A stretch of 42,167 bases of DNA from a virus. A program made the translations under genes and the position numbers. Location of the stretch: positions 1 through 42,167 of the IMG/VR virus record IMGVR_UViG_3300023088_000007; one strand, written 5' to 3'. Positions within the stretch are counted from its first letter, which is position 1, and each line of letters opens with the position of its first letter. Shown here piece after piece: positions 15,783-21,601 of the stretch. Under the pieces are notes generated by a model that worked only from the letters and a program-made list of their open reading frames with translations, was not told where the DNA came from and did no database searches.

Positions 15783-16195
15783 GATGCCAAAATTACTACG
15801 CGGTCAAACCTACGGCCACAACAACTTAGGTGGTATCCAACGGTATCCGTTGTAGATTTTGACGGGGGGGTGGGGTAAAGAGGAAAATGGCAAAATCATG
15901 AACTGGCGTTGATTCTATAGGGGCGTTAAGGCGTTTCGGATAGCGTTCAGATATAATCGGATAGCCTAGTAAAGCAAACTTTACATCCGGATAGTTTGAG
16001 TATCTGAAACAGGATATCGGGGCTTATAAATCAATCACTTACGCTCTGTTACACTATTTCCTCTATATTCTCACTCAATCTACTTACTTACTACATATAT
16101 GTATATTATATTGATTCTATTATCTTTGAACACCGGACCGCGTTGTAAAATTCACAGATCGCCGCTCTTGGCTTCGAATATTGTAGGAATACTGC
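15783..16195. other. Main non-coding region; candidate replication origin
   Basis: About 410 bases with no credible gene, between leftward and rightward operons. It holds repeated GGATAG boxes at 15938, 15959 and 15989 and a GGATAT at 16012 (the first two within TCGGATAG, 21 bases apart). GGATACC occurs in inverse orientation at 15832-15838 and 15842-15848, with the palindrome CAACGG-TAT-CCGTTG at 15838-15852. A hairpin GTAAAG-CAAA-CTTTAC lies at 15969-15984. An AT-rich tract at about 16022-16130 includes ACATATATGT, and a G-rich run is at 15861-15876. Iteron-like boxes beside an AT-rich stretch fit an origin; a regulatory role is the alternative. Confidence 0.5.
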
Positions 16196-16224
16196 TTGAC
16201 AATCTTAATTGAAATTGTTATTCT
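16196..16224 (+). promoter_or_regulatory. Strong rightward promoter of early small-gene operon
   Basis: TTGACA (16196-16201), a 17-base spacer and TATTCT (16219-16224). The predicted start near 16231 leaves a short leader containing the ribosome site GAAGGGGAA before the ATG at 16250. This is the best sigma70-like match on the rightward strand. Confidence 0.8.
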
Positions 16225-16249
16225 GTTCTTGGTTGAAGGGGAATAGACA

Positions 16250-16474
16250 ATGACAGTTAAAGAAATGGCAAAAAGATTCGATGCTTACAATGCCGAAGTC
16301 TTAGCTTTTACGTTCGGCGAATGGCTCAATATGTCTTGGGCCGAACGTGACGCCCACCAGGCCGAAATAGACTCCCGCCACAATTACAAACACGGATGGA
16401 TCATTGTTGACGGCGAATCATTTAATCAACAGGATGCTTATCCAGACCGCCTGTTTGTTAATTCTTGGGATTGA
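16250..16474 (+). CDS. Small acidic early protein
   Basis: A 74-residue protein, MTVKEMAKRFDAYNAEVLAF, acidic with many aromatic residues (FGEWLNMSWAERD, HGWIIVDGESF). It is the first gene behind the strong promoter at 16196 and has an excellent ribosome site, so it is probably made early and abundantly. Small acidic first-early proteins often bind host factors or act as inhibitors, but nothing in the sequence identifies a target. Confidence 0.65.
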   Translation: MTVKEMAKRFDAYNAEVLAFTFGEWLNMSWAERDAHQAEIDSRHNYKHGWIIVDGESFNQQDAYPDRLFVNSWD

Positions 16475-16548
16475 AATAGCATAACCCAAACGTTGTATTG
16501 TGTAAACCAAAGTTTCGATTTTAAATTACTAAAGAAAGGGGAATCAAA

Positions 16549-16680
16549 ATGCCATGCAGCAAACCATCAATGGAACGATTTTTGGTAATGGCGGCAACGA
16601 TCAGCGGCGTTATTACGGCCCTAATAGGCGTAAGCCTTTACTTCATGTATCTGGGCGTGATACCTTATCCAACGATGTAA
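16549..16680 (+). CDS. Small single-pass membrane protein (43 residues)
   Basis: The ATG at 16549 follows AAAGGGGAAT by a short gap and opens MPCSKPSMERFLVMAATISG, continuing as one hydrophobic segment of about 25 residues and ending IPYPTM. A longer frame starting at 16554 in another register lacks a ribosome site and reads as a shadow over most of its length. Predicted inner-membrane peptide; role unknown. Confidence 0.6.
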   Translation: MPCSKPSMERFLVMAATISGVITALIGVSLYFMYLGVIPYPTM

Positions 16681-16765
16681 ATTACCATTGTCGTTGGGCC
16701 GATGAATTTTTCTTGTGGATTGAAGTTGCAGTTGCTATTATTCAATGGATCAAAGGGGGTTGCAA

Positions 16766-16891
16766 ATGAAGTTGATAGGCTTTTTGTTCGTATTGTTTTG
16801 CGCGTTATTTGTTCCATTTGCTCTGCCGGTCTTGATCATGGTAGGATTGGTTGGACTGGCGTACAAATTCTTTTGCTGGATGGTCAAGTGA
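16766..16891 (+). CDS. Small membrane protein (41 residues)
   Basis: The ATG at 16766, after the ribosome site AAAGGGGG, opens MKLIGFLFVLFCALFVPFAL and continues with a hydrophobic stretch to FFCWMVK. It could form one long or two short membrane segments. The stop overlaps a GTG start (GTGA at 16888). Role unknown; with the previous gene it forms a pair of tiny early membrane proteins. Confidence 0.55.
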   Translation: MKLIGFLFVLFCALFVPFALPVLIMVGLVGLAYKFFCWMVK

Positions 16892-16977
16892 TCGCTTCAG
16901 AGCTATACGAAGAATGGCGAGTTGTAGCGAATGAAGGTTCGGGGGTTCGCGGTTTCGGTATGAAAGGAAACCAATAA
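16888..16977 (+). CDS. Possible 29-residue peptide
   Basis: A GTG overlapping the previous stop (GTGA) opens a 29-codon frame, MIASELYEEWRVVANEGSG to MKGNQ, ending one base before the next ATG. The position and coupling fit a gene, but the length makes the call weak. Confidence 0.3.
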   Translation: MIASELYEEWRVVANEGSGVRGFGMKGNQ

Positions 16978-16978
16978 A

Positions 16979-17236
16979 ATGAGTCTCGCTTTATCCAGTA
17001 CCGAAATCGAAATTCATTATGAATCAACTCCGGAAGGCGTTTGCCCCGGCAAGGATCGGGCAGCAGCAGAGTTGGCAGCGTATCTCGACAATCGCCCGGA
17101 TCAACCCGCAACCTATAAGACAATGCTCGCAACATGGGCGATGAATGTTACATGCGAGCGCTGCAAAGCTTACTTGAAGGCCAACAAGGAACGACGTAAG
17201 ACAATGGGCCATGTAAAGGCGGTGACGCAGCGATGA
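16979..17236 (+). CDS. Small protein with a CxxC pair, unknown function
   Basis: An 85-residue protein. The N-terminal half (MSLALSSTEIEIHYESTPEG) is acidic; the C-terminal half has MNVTCERCKAYLKANKERRK, a CxxC pair followed by basic residues. Its stop overlaps the next ATG as ATGA. No family recognised; a small metal-binding early protein is possible. Confidence 0.6.
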   Translation: MSLALSSTEIEIHYESTPEGVCPGKDRAAAELAAYLDNRPDQPATYKTMLATWAMNVTCERCKAYLKANKERRKTMGHVKAVTQR

Positions 17237-17454
17237 AAATTGGCGAAAAACTAAAAATGATTTACGGCAACGAAGTGGTTCCAGTTGCTAGTTTGGAATT
17301 GCTTGCAAAAAGTAGTTCTTCGATTGCACATGCTTTGAAAATTGTGTTTTGTGTTCCGCCCGGAAAAGAACAAAACATGGTTGCTCAAACATTCTTGAAT
17401 GTATATGCCAGCGGCTTTATTGCCGGGTATGATTTTGAAAAGGGGCAGCGATGA
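17233..17454 (+). CDS. Small early protein of unknown function
   Basis: A 73-residue protein, MKIGEKLKMIYGNEVVPVAS, with a helical middle (LLAKSSSSIAHALKIVF) and an aromatic tail (GFIAGYDFEKGQR). Both ends are 4-base ATGA overlaps with its neighbours, so the three genes 16979-17642 are translated as a coupled set. Function unknown. Confidence 0.6.
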   Translation: MKIGEKLKMIYGNEVVPVASLELLAKSSSSIAHALKIVFCVPPGKEQNMVAQTFLNVYASGFIAGYDFEKGQR

Positions 17455-17642
17455 ATGAACGAACCCGGCTTACTGAACGCGGCAAAAACATTTTGGATGA
17501 AATTGTTCGCGAAGTTAGGAACGCTTGCCCGCGTGGAAATTGTAGGTGCCACGAAACTGGTTTGAATTCTTGGGTTGAAGTTTGCCCAATTTGCGGTTGT
17601 CAAAATCCAATTTACGATAGGAGTAATGATGCGAATTCCTGA
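17451..17642 (+). CDS. Small zinc-ribbon-like protein
   Basis: A 63-residue protein with a basic helix (TERGKNILDEIVREVRN) and two cysteine groups, CPRGNCRCH and CPICGC, as in a small zinc ribbon. It is coupled upstream by ATGA. Its last codons contain TAGGAG followed by ATGATG, which would start the interrupted frame at 17626. Probably a nucleic-acid- or protein-binding accessory protein. Confidence 0.6.
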   Translation: MNERTRLTERGKNILDEIVREVRNACPRGNCRCHETGLNSWVEVCPICGCQNPIYDRSNDANS

Positions 17643-17805
17643 AAATCAAGCAAAAAGCAATGTGCGAATTTAGCACAACTTGAATTCCAAAGAATGTCAA
17701 TTTTGGCTTGCTATTTTCATTGCTATTATTCGCCGGGGTGATTCAGTTGATTCAGCGTTTATAATTGCAGATGAATCAACGTTGGAATTGATCAAGCGGC
17801 GTTGA
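17626..17805 (+). pseudogene. Short gene interrupted by an in-frame TAG
   Basis: From ATGATG at 17626, behind TAGGAG, the frame reads 15 codons, a TAG at 17671, then 43 further codons to TGA at 17803: HNLNSKECQFWLAIFIAII, RRGDSVDSAFIIADEST, LELIKRR. The downstream part looks protein-like, resembling small phage proteins with an AD...KR C-terminal helix. Either a stop mutation split the gene, or translation begins at a TTG (17680) without a clear ribosome site, or the amber codon is read through. TAG is an ordinary stop elsewhere here. Confidence 0.4.
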
Positions 17806-17812
17806 ACAAGGT

Positions 17813-17896
17813 TACGCGGGCTTAGGCTGAACCCTAAATTGAACACCGTTGTTCTCGCTACGGTTGGGGGAAGCAAAATAGAGACAAGCCCGCGTA
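17813..17896. ncRNA. Candidate structured RNA closed by an 11-bp stem
   Basis: TACGCGGGCTT (17813-17823) pairs perfectly with 17886-17896. Inside are further potential helices: TTAGG/CCTAA (17822-17826 with 17833-17837) and ACCGT/ACGGT (17845-17849 with 17860-17864), giving a branched shape. It lies in a non-coding gap between an interrupted small gene and a promoter. On the leftward strand it vaguely recalls a tRNA cloverleaf, but loop sizes and the T-loop do not fit. Strand and function are unknown. Confidence 0.4.
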
Positions 17897-17928
17897 GCAA
17901 GTTTTCCACATCGGGTTCGCTTTTTCCC

Positions 17929-17957
17929 TTGACAGGGGGCGAGCCTTTCTTTATGTT
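17929..17957 (+). promoter_or_regulatory. Rightward promoter before 18018 gene
   Basis: TTGACA (17929-17934), a 17-base spacer and TATGTT (17952-17957). The expected start near 17964 gives a leader of about 54 bases before the GTG at 18018. Confidence 0.65.
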
Positions 17958-18017
17958 GTTCCAAGTTTCGCTATTTCAATTCATTCGATGGTGCCTTGAA
18001 TGCCTTGGAGCAAATCA

Positions 18018-18299
18018 GTGAGGAATCCCCGTATCCTGTACGGCGATGAAGGCGAATGGATCGCAACCTGTTCAACGCCTGAAGTTGCCGAAAAAATCCT
18101 TCAGTTGTCCACATCTTCAACAGACTTTTTCACAAAAGGCGGCTCGCGTGTGTTCGATGCTCACGTTGATGCAATTGTGGATGTTGTGGACAATCATTTT
18201 GCGAAACAAAAGTTGATAGCTATGAATTGCGAATCGCCAATTGTTTCAGAAACATCTAATCCAAATTCAATCATCGGCGGTTGGACAAATCATCTATGA
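18018..18299 (+). CDS. Protein of unknown function
   Basis: A protein of 93 residues from GTG at 18018 (MRNPRILYGDEGEWIATCST). That start has GGAG seven bases upstream; an ATG at 18000 is in frame but has no ribosome site. The sequence is mixed alpha/beta with the helix PEVAEKILQL and an acidic middle (FDAHVDAIVDVVDNHF). Its stop overlaps the next ATG as ATGA. No family recognised. Confidence 0.55.
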   Translation: MRNPRILYGDEGEWIATCSTPEVAEKILQLSTSSTDFFTKGGSRVFDAHVDAIVDVVDNHFAKQKLIAMNCESPIVSETSNPNSIIGGWTNHL

Positions 18300-18442
18300 A
18301 GCGCATACGGTGCGAGTGTTGCAACGAATCAAAATATAATTTGAAGCAATGCCAACACTGTTTTCTATGGATTTGCGTTTCGTGCTGGCTTGACTTTTGT
18401 CAACAATCGCCCGATACGGATCATCGTGAAAAAGCTTGCTGA
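18296..18442 (+). CDS. Tiny zinc-finger-like protein (48 residues)
   Basis: An ATGA overlap opens MKRIRCECCNESKYNLKQCQ, continuing HCFLWICVSCWLDFC to HREKAC. The eight regularly spaced cysteines and a His (CxCC, CxxC, CxxC, C) indicate a compact metal-binding domain, resembling a RING- or B-box-like knuckle. Too short for most gene callers, but coupling and cysteine pattern make it credible. Target unknown. Confidence 0.55.
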   Translation: MKRIRCECCNESKYNLKQCQHCFLWICVSCWLDFCQQSPDTDHREKAC

Positions 18443-18465
18443 ATGGCCGGAAGAGGAAGAAGACG

Positions 18466-18555
18466 ATGAACAGCCCTATCCCTGTTGATACAATCGTTAA
18501 AATTGTCAAATGGCGCGGGTTTGCTTTGTTGTTTGTTTTCGGTTCCGTGTTTTGA
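18466..18555 (+). CDS. Possible 29-residue membrane peptide
   Basis: The ATG at 18466 lies eight bases after a purine-rich GAGGAAG and opens MNSPIPVDTIVKIVKW, followed by the hydrophobic stretch GFALLFVFGSVF. It may be a short membrane peptide; length limits confidence. Confidence 0.35.
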   Translation: MNSPIPVDTIVKIVKWRGFALLFVFGSVF

Positions 18556-18606
18556 CTTTGGGCAACTTTCGGATTTCCAACGTTGCAATAGAAAGGGGGT
18601 GATAGC

Positions 18607-18759
18607 ATGGATCAGGATACGGAAAAAGACGCAGGGGCCGAAGCCCAGCTCATCGACGATGAGAAGCTCATAGCTAGCCAGAAGCTTTTGGAAGCGCAGC
18701 AGATGTTTCTCGTCGCGGGCGCCGACGAAGCAGCAAAAGACGCAGCCGAAGGCGTTTAG
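18607..18759 (+). CDS. Small acidic helical protein (50 residues)
   Basis: The ATG at 18607, after AAAGGGGGTG, opens MDQDTEKDAGAEAQLIDDEK and ends AAKDAAEGV. The protein is strongly acidic, Ala-rich and helical. Its codons are GC-rich (CTC, GCC, GTC, GGC), unlike the TTG/CTT-rich neighbours, which suggests separate ancestry. A terminator follows directly. Function unknown. Confidence 0.6.
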   Translation: MDQDTEKDAGAEAQLIDDEKLIASQKLLEAQQMFLVAGADEAAKDAAEGV

Positions 18760-18765
18760 CAGGGG

Positions 18766-18804
18766 CGGGGTTGAGCGGCAACGTTTAACCCCGTTACTGT
18801 TTTT
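18766..18804 (+). terminator. Rho-independent terminator
   Basis: CGGGGTT (18766-18772) pairs with AACCCCG (18787-18793) around a 14-base loop, followed by TTACTGTTTTT. It closes the small early operon just after the 18607 gene. Confidence 0.7.
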
Positions 18805-18814
18805 GGAGTAATTG

Positions 18815-19006
18815 GTGAAAATCACAAGATTGGAATGGGAACGGATAGGTTGCCAATTTACACAACAGGAAGTTAAAGAAATCAACGATGCTGTTACACT
18901 GAAGCTTGTTTACATTGACGCCCCGGCGTCTTACATTATCAATGATTCGAAATTATCGCCTTGGGTGAAGTTCAAATTGTGGTTGGCGAAATTGGAGTTG
19001 GCATGA
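18815..19006 (+). CDS. Small protein of unknown function
   Basis: A 63-residue protein from GTG at 18815 (MKITRLEWERIGCQF), chosen because GGAG lies six bases upstream; TTG at 18812 is also possible. It has mixed composition with a basic, aromatic tail (WVKFKLWLAKLELA). It is coupled to the next gene by an ATGA overlap at 19003. No family recognised. Confidence 0.55.
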   Translation: MKITRLEWERIGCQFTQQEVKEINDAVTLKLVYIDAPASYIINDSKLSPWVKFKLWLAKLELA

Positions 19007-19230
19007 CTTCGCAAGAGTATCAAGAACTGCCGGAAGAAGTAAAAGGCGAATTGTTTTTTCTCTTCATGGATAGGTTTGAAATTTTCAACAAACAAGAATT
19101 TGCCGAACACACAAAGCAATGCGAAGGATGTTTCAATTATTTAAATGAACAATTCGCAAGCTTTCTTGATGAATATGTTGTTCTTAAAGATGTAAATTTG
19201 CAACACATGATGAAAGCGAGCCTGAATTAA
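19003..19230 (+). CDS. Small acidic protein of unknown function
   Basis: A 75-residue protein, MTSQEYQELPEEVKGELFFL, acidic and helical, with a possible metal site formed by EHTKQCEGC. It starts by ATGA overlap and ends immediately before the nuclease ATG, so it may be translated together with the VRR-NUC protein. Role unknown. Confidence 0.6.
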   Translation: MTSQEYQELPEEVKGELFFLFMDRFEIFNKQEFAEHTKQCEGCFNYLNEQFASFLDEYVVLKDVNLQHMMKASLN

Positions 19231-19644
19231 ATGCCGGGTCCAACTCCAGAATCCTTAGCAAAGTCAGGAAGCGAAGGCGCTGAACAAACCGCATTATTTT
19301 GTTGGGCTGCTCTGCCTGAACAACAACAAAAATATCCCGAATTAAAATTCATGTTTCATGTTCCTAACGGCGGCGGGCGCAGTAAATCCGAAGCCGGAAA
19401 GTTCAAGGCGCAAGGCGTCAAACCCGGCGTTCCGGATATATTCTTGCCTATTTCTCGCGGCGGCTTTCACGGTTTGTGGATTGAAATGAAGTTTGGACTC
19501 AACAAAACGTCAAACGACCAAAACTTGTTCCTTAATTTTCTCACCATTCAAGGCTATGCCGTTAACGTTTGCTATTCATGGCAAGAAGCGGTGAAGACAA
19601 TTGAAGCATACTTTGCTTTGATGCCAATTGGAAATTTTAACTAA
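19231..19644 (+). CDS. VRR-NUC domain nuclease
   Basis: A 137-residue protein matching the virus-type replication-repair nuclease fold. An N-terminal Glu helix (GSEGAEQTALFCWAA) and HVPNGGGR lead into the catalytic core GVKPGVPDIFLP and GLWIEMKF (Asp, Glu, Lys), then a Gln-rich helix and GYAVNVCYSWQEAV. VRR-NUC enzymes are PD-(D/E)XK nucleases that in stand-alone phage form cut branched DNA such as Holliday junctions. This would be a second branched-DNA nuclease type besides the endonuclease VII-like genes. The ATG directly follows the upstream stop. Confidence 0.88.
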   Translation: MPGPTPESLAKSGSEGAEQTALFCWAALPEQQQKYPELKFMFHVPNGGGRSKSEAGKFKAQGVKPGVPDIFLPISRGGFHGLWIEMKFGLNKTSNDQNLFLNFLTIQGYAVNVCYSWQEAVKTIEAYFALMPIGNFN

Positions 19645-19665
19645 GCGCTTTTTGGAGCTAAACAA

Positions 19666-19947
19666 ATGGCATTTGAAATCGAATCGGGGATTCCACTAGA
19701 ACAACAAGACGCCCTAGAATATCTCACGTCTTTCGCTTGTAGGCATAATGGTCACAGGCGCGGCGCAACGGTTGCTGTAACAAGAAAATTCATGGCTGAA
19801 TGTGGAACTAAAATTATCGTTAATGTCGGGGTGCGGGGTCGAATAGTCAAAATGGAACCTGAATATCCTTGCGATGTGGGCAGGGAATGTTCAAGTTGCC
19901 TTGATCGAATGGAGAAAATTCGAATTTTAATTGAAAGTGGAAAATAA
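19666..19947 (+). CDS. Small protein of unknown function
   Basis: A 93-residue protein, MAFEIESGIPLEQQDALEYL, with four cysteines (FACRHNGHRR, AECGTK, YPCDVGRECSSC) and a central beta stretch (TKIIVNVGVRGRIVKM). A good ribosome site, TGGAG, precedes the ATG. Possible zinc binding, no recognised family. The N-terminal IESGIPL echoes LESGIPLPP in the next gene, perhaps by chance. Confidence 0.6.
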   Translation: MAFEIESGIPLEQQDALEYLTSFACRHNGHRRGATVAVTRKFMAECGTKIIVNVGVRGRIVKMEPEYPCDVGRECSSCLDRMEKIRILIESGK

Positions 19948-19959
19948 CCGTAACGGGGG

Positions 19960-19989
19960 TTGACAACCCGGTTCGAGTTGGCGTAACGT
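19960..19989 (+). promoter_or_regulatory. Rightward promoter before 20027 gene
   Basis: TTGACA (19960-19965), an 18-base spacer and TAACGT (19984-19989). GGGTT-GAC-AACCC overlaps the -35 as a small palindrome, a possible operator. The leader carries TTTGGAG before the ATG at 20027. Confidence 0.5.
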
Positions 19990-20026
19990 TTTCTTCAAGG
20001 GTAAACCCCTTTGGAGATTGAAAATC

Positions 20027-20650
20027 ATGGCAAAGAAAACGAAAGCGCAACAGAAAGAATTGCTCAACAGCATTGTGAGCGATACGAAGGGGCCGCAAGG
20101 CTATTCGCTCGTTCACCCGGACGATGTGAAAGCGTTGGTTGAAGCTGGACACATTGAAGTGAATCCCACCATTACCGATCCTTCGGGCAAGATCGCAGCG
20201 CGGGCCACTGCCAAGCTTCTGGAGTCCAACGCAGCGGGCGCGGGCGCAACAGTGCGGGAACTTCAACTTCTTCGGTTGTTTGAAACCGATTCTGCCCCGG
20301 CAAACGTGTTTGTGCTGGAATCGGGCATTCCGCTTCCCCCGGCTGCAAAGGGCGGGCGGCGTGATGAACAGTATCCGTTTTCGAAGATGGGAGTTGGGCA
20401 ATCCTTCTTCGTTCCGGTTACGGCGAAGTACCCGAAGCCTTGGGAAACGTTCGGATCAACGGTTTCGAGCGCAACCCGGCGTTTCGCCACTGAGCATCCC
20501 ACAGACAAGAAAAAGAACCGCAAGGGCGTTGAAGTTCCGGTTCTCGTTGCAACCCGCAAGTTCACTTTGCGGCAAGTGACGGCGGGACAGAAGTACGCCA
20601 ATGGGTTCGAAGAGAAGGCGGGCGGCGCTCGCGTCTATCGAATCGCCTAA
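20027..20650 (+). CDS. Conserved phage protein with YPF-VGQSFFVP region
   Basis: A protein of 207 residues starting MAKKTKAQQKELLNSIV at 20027 (ribosome site TTTGGAG); a TTG nine bases earlier is a poorer start. The N-terminal half has the helical segment GKIAARATAKLLESN; the C-terminal half contains YPFSKMGVGQSFFVP and a basic, strand-rich end (VATRKFTLRQVTAG, GARVYRIA). I associate this C-terminal pattern with small phage proteins of unknown role, perhaps DNA-binding. It has its own promoter and is followed by a strong terminator, so it is a single-gene unit and probably well expressed. Its codons are more GC-rich than neighbouring genes. Confidence 0.6.
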   Translation: MAKKTKAQQKELLNSIVSDTKGPQGYSLVHPDDVKALVEAGHIEVNPTITDPSGKIAARATAKLLESNAAGAGATVRELQLLRLFETDSAPANVFVLESGIPLPPAAKGGRRDEQYPFSKMGVGQSFFVPVTAKYPKPWETFGSTVSSATRRFATEHPTDKKKNRKGVEVPVLVATRKFTLRQVTAGQKYANGFEEKAGGARVYRIA

Positions 20651-20686
20651 CAAGTTGCAGATAAGGCTCTCCTCCAAACTGCAATA

Positions 20687-20726
20687 CTAGCCTCAATCCC
20701 GCAAGGGGTTGGGGCTAGTTCATTTT
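20687..20726 (+). terminator. Rho-independent terminator after 20027 gene
   Basis: A 14-bp stem (20687-20700 with 20705-20718, two G-T pairs) is capped by a GCAA tetraloop and followed by TTCATTTT. It separates the early region from the lysis cassette. Confidence 0.75.
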
Positions 20727-20804
20727 GGTTACTAAAGTTTCTGAAAATAAATTAAAAATAGCTTGCAATCTGCCAACAATCTGCCAGTCTTGAGCACTTC
20801 GGTA

Positions 20805-20833
20805 TTGACAGGGGCGCTTTTTGTTGCTCCAAT
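20805..20833 (+). promoter_or_regulatory. Promoter of the lysis cassette (leaderless)
   Basis: TTGACA (20805-20810), a 17-base spacer and TCCAAT (20828-20833, 4 of 6 consensus). Six bases separate the -10 box from the lysozyme ATG at 20840, so transcription should begin at the A of the start codon. No ribosome site is present upstream. Confidence 0.6.
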
Positions 20834-20839
20834 GCCAGT

Positions 20840-21310
20840 ATGCCGGGTCCAAACGCAACCTTGTTGTTATCTCCCGTTGGGCTGGCAATGCTGAAGGGGT
20901 TTGAATCCCTTCGATTACAGGCTTACCAAGATGTACGCGGGATTCTTACGATTGGATACGGTCATACCGGCCCGGAAGTGACGGCGGGCCTTGTATGGAC
21001 GCAGGAACAGGCATTACAGGCGCTTCAGGAAGACGTGTCATGGGCTGTCAACGCAGTTGGAAAATCTGTCACAGTTCCGTTGCTTCAGTACCAGTTTGAT
21101 GCTTTGGTTAGCTTCACTTTCAACGTTGGGCCTTCGGCATTCAAGGGTTCAACTTTGTTAGTTCTGTTGAACGAAGCTAATTTTGTAGGTGCTGGACAAC
21201 AATTTGGGAAATGGGTTTATGCTGGAACAATGCTTTCGAGCGGATTGGTGAATAGACGAAAGGCTGAAGCGGCAATGTTTAATGACCCTTTGATTGGAGC
21301 TTCGGCGTGA
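20840..21310 (+). CDS. Endolysin, T4-type lysozyme (GH24)
   Basis: A 156-residue muramidase of the GH24 family. The catalytic triad is visible: KGFESLRLQAYQD with Glu (about 22) and Asp (about 31), then LTIGYGHT with Thr (about 37). The downstream core QFDALVSFTFNVG and a C-terminal VNRRKAEAAMF are typical of this family. No signal-arrest-release segment or signal peptide is seen, so it needs the holin to reach the peptidoglycan. It is the first gene of the lysis cassette; its stop overlaps the next start as GTGA. Length is normal for the family. Confidence 0.93.
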   Translation: MPGPNATLLLSPVGLAMLKGFESLRLQAYQDVRGILTIGYGHTGPEVTAGLVWTQEQALQALQEDVSWAVNAVGKSVTVPLLQYQFDALVSFTFNVGPSAFKGSTLLVLLNEANFVGAGQQFGKWVYAGTMLSSGLVNRRKAEAAMFNDPLIGASA

Positions 21311-21576
21311 GTGAAGAAAGCGGTAATCTTGAACTTGTTGGTTTAAGTCCAAACGAGTTGTTTGTAAAGATTGTCAAGGATATATATTTTGGCAACAGCA
21401 AACCGTCTTTAACAGAGCGAATGAAAACTGTTGAGGATCAACAGACCATGTTTAAAGATTCTCTTGATAAAGCCGAAAAATGGCAAGCCGGAATGAACAA
21501 GCTTGTTATTGTTACTTTGATCAGTTCCATAGGCGGCTTGGTTTTGATCATCATTAACTTGCTTGTGAAACATTAA
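21307..21576 (+). CDS. Membrane-anchored lysis accessory protein (XhlA/holin-like)
   Basis: An 89-residue protein from GTG at 21307, overlapping the lysozyme stop. A charged coiled-coil-like region (SLTERMKTVEDQQTMFKDSL) is followed by a C-terminal membrane segment (LVIVTLISSIGGLVLIIINLL). This tail-anchored shape is seen in XhlA-type lysis proteins that work with a holin. Its position between lysozyme and the two-helix holin-like gene supports this. It could itself be the holin or an antiholin. Confidence 0.6.
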   Translation: MSEESGNLELVGLSPNELFVKIVKDIYFGNSKPSLTERMKTVEDQQTMFKDSLDKAEKWQAGMNKLVIVTLISSIGGLVLIIINLLVKH

Positions 21577-21601
21577 CCAATTCAACTTGAAAAGAGGGAA
21601 C

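Noticed and set aside
15861-15876. G-rich run as a quadruplex signal
   Set aside because: Only two adjacent G-runs are present, too few for an intramolecular four-stranded structure.
16554-16769. 71-codon frame overlapping the 16549 membrane peptide
   Set aside because: Its ATG lacks its own ribosome site, which serves the ATG at 16549. Only the last 30 codons or so could be coding, without a good start.
17626-17805. Genome-wide recoding of TAG as a sense codon
   Set aside because: TAG ends several well-supported genes in normal position (for example at 36976, 38708, 39821 and 41813), so general recoding is not supported.
17813-17896. tRNA gene on the leftward strand
   Set aside because: The 7-bp acceptor-like stem and a T-arm-like hairpin exist, but the T-loop lacks the conserved TTCRA spacing, the anticodon-like loop is 10 bases and no proper D-arm is present.
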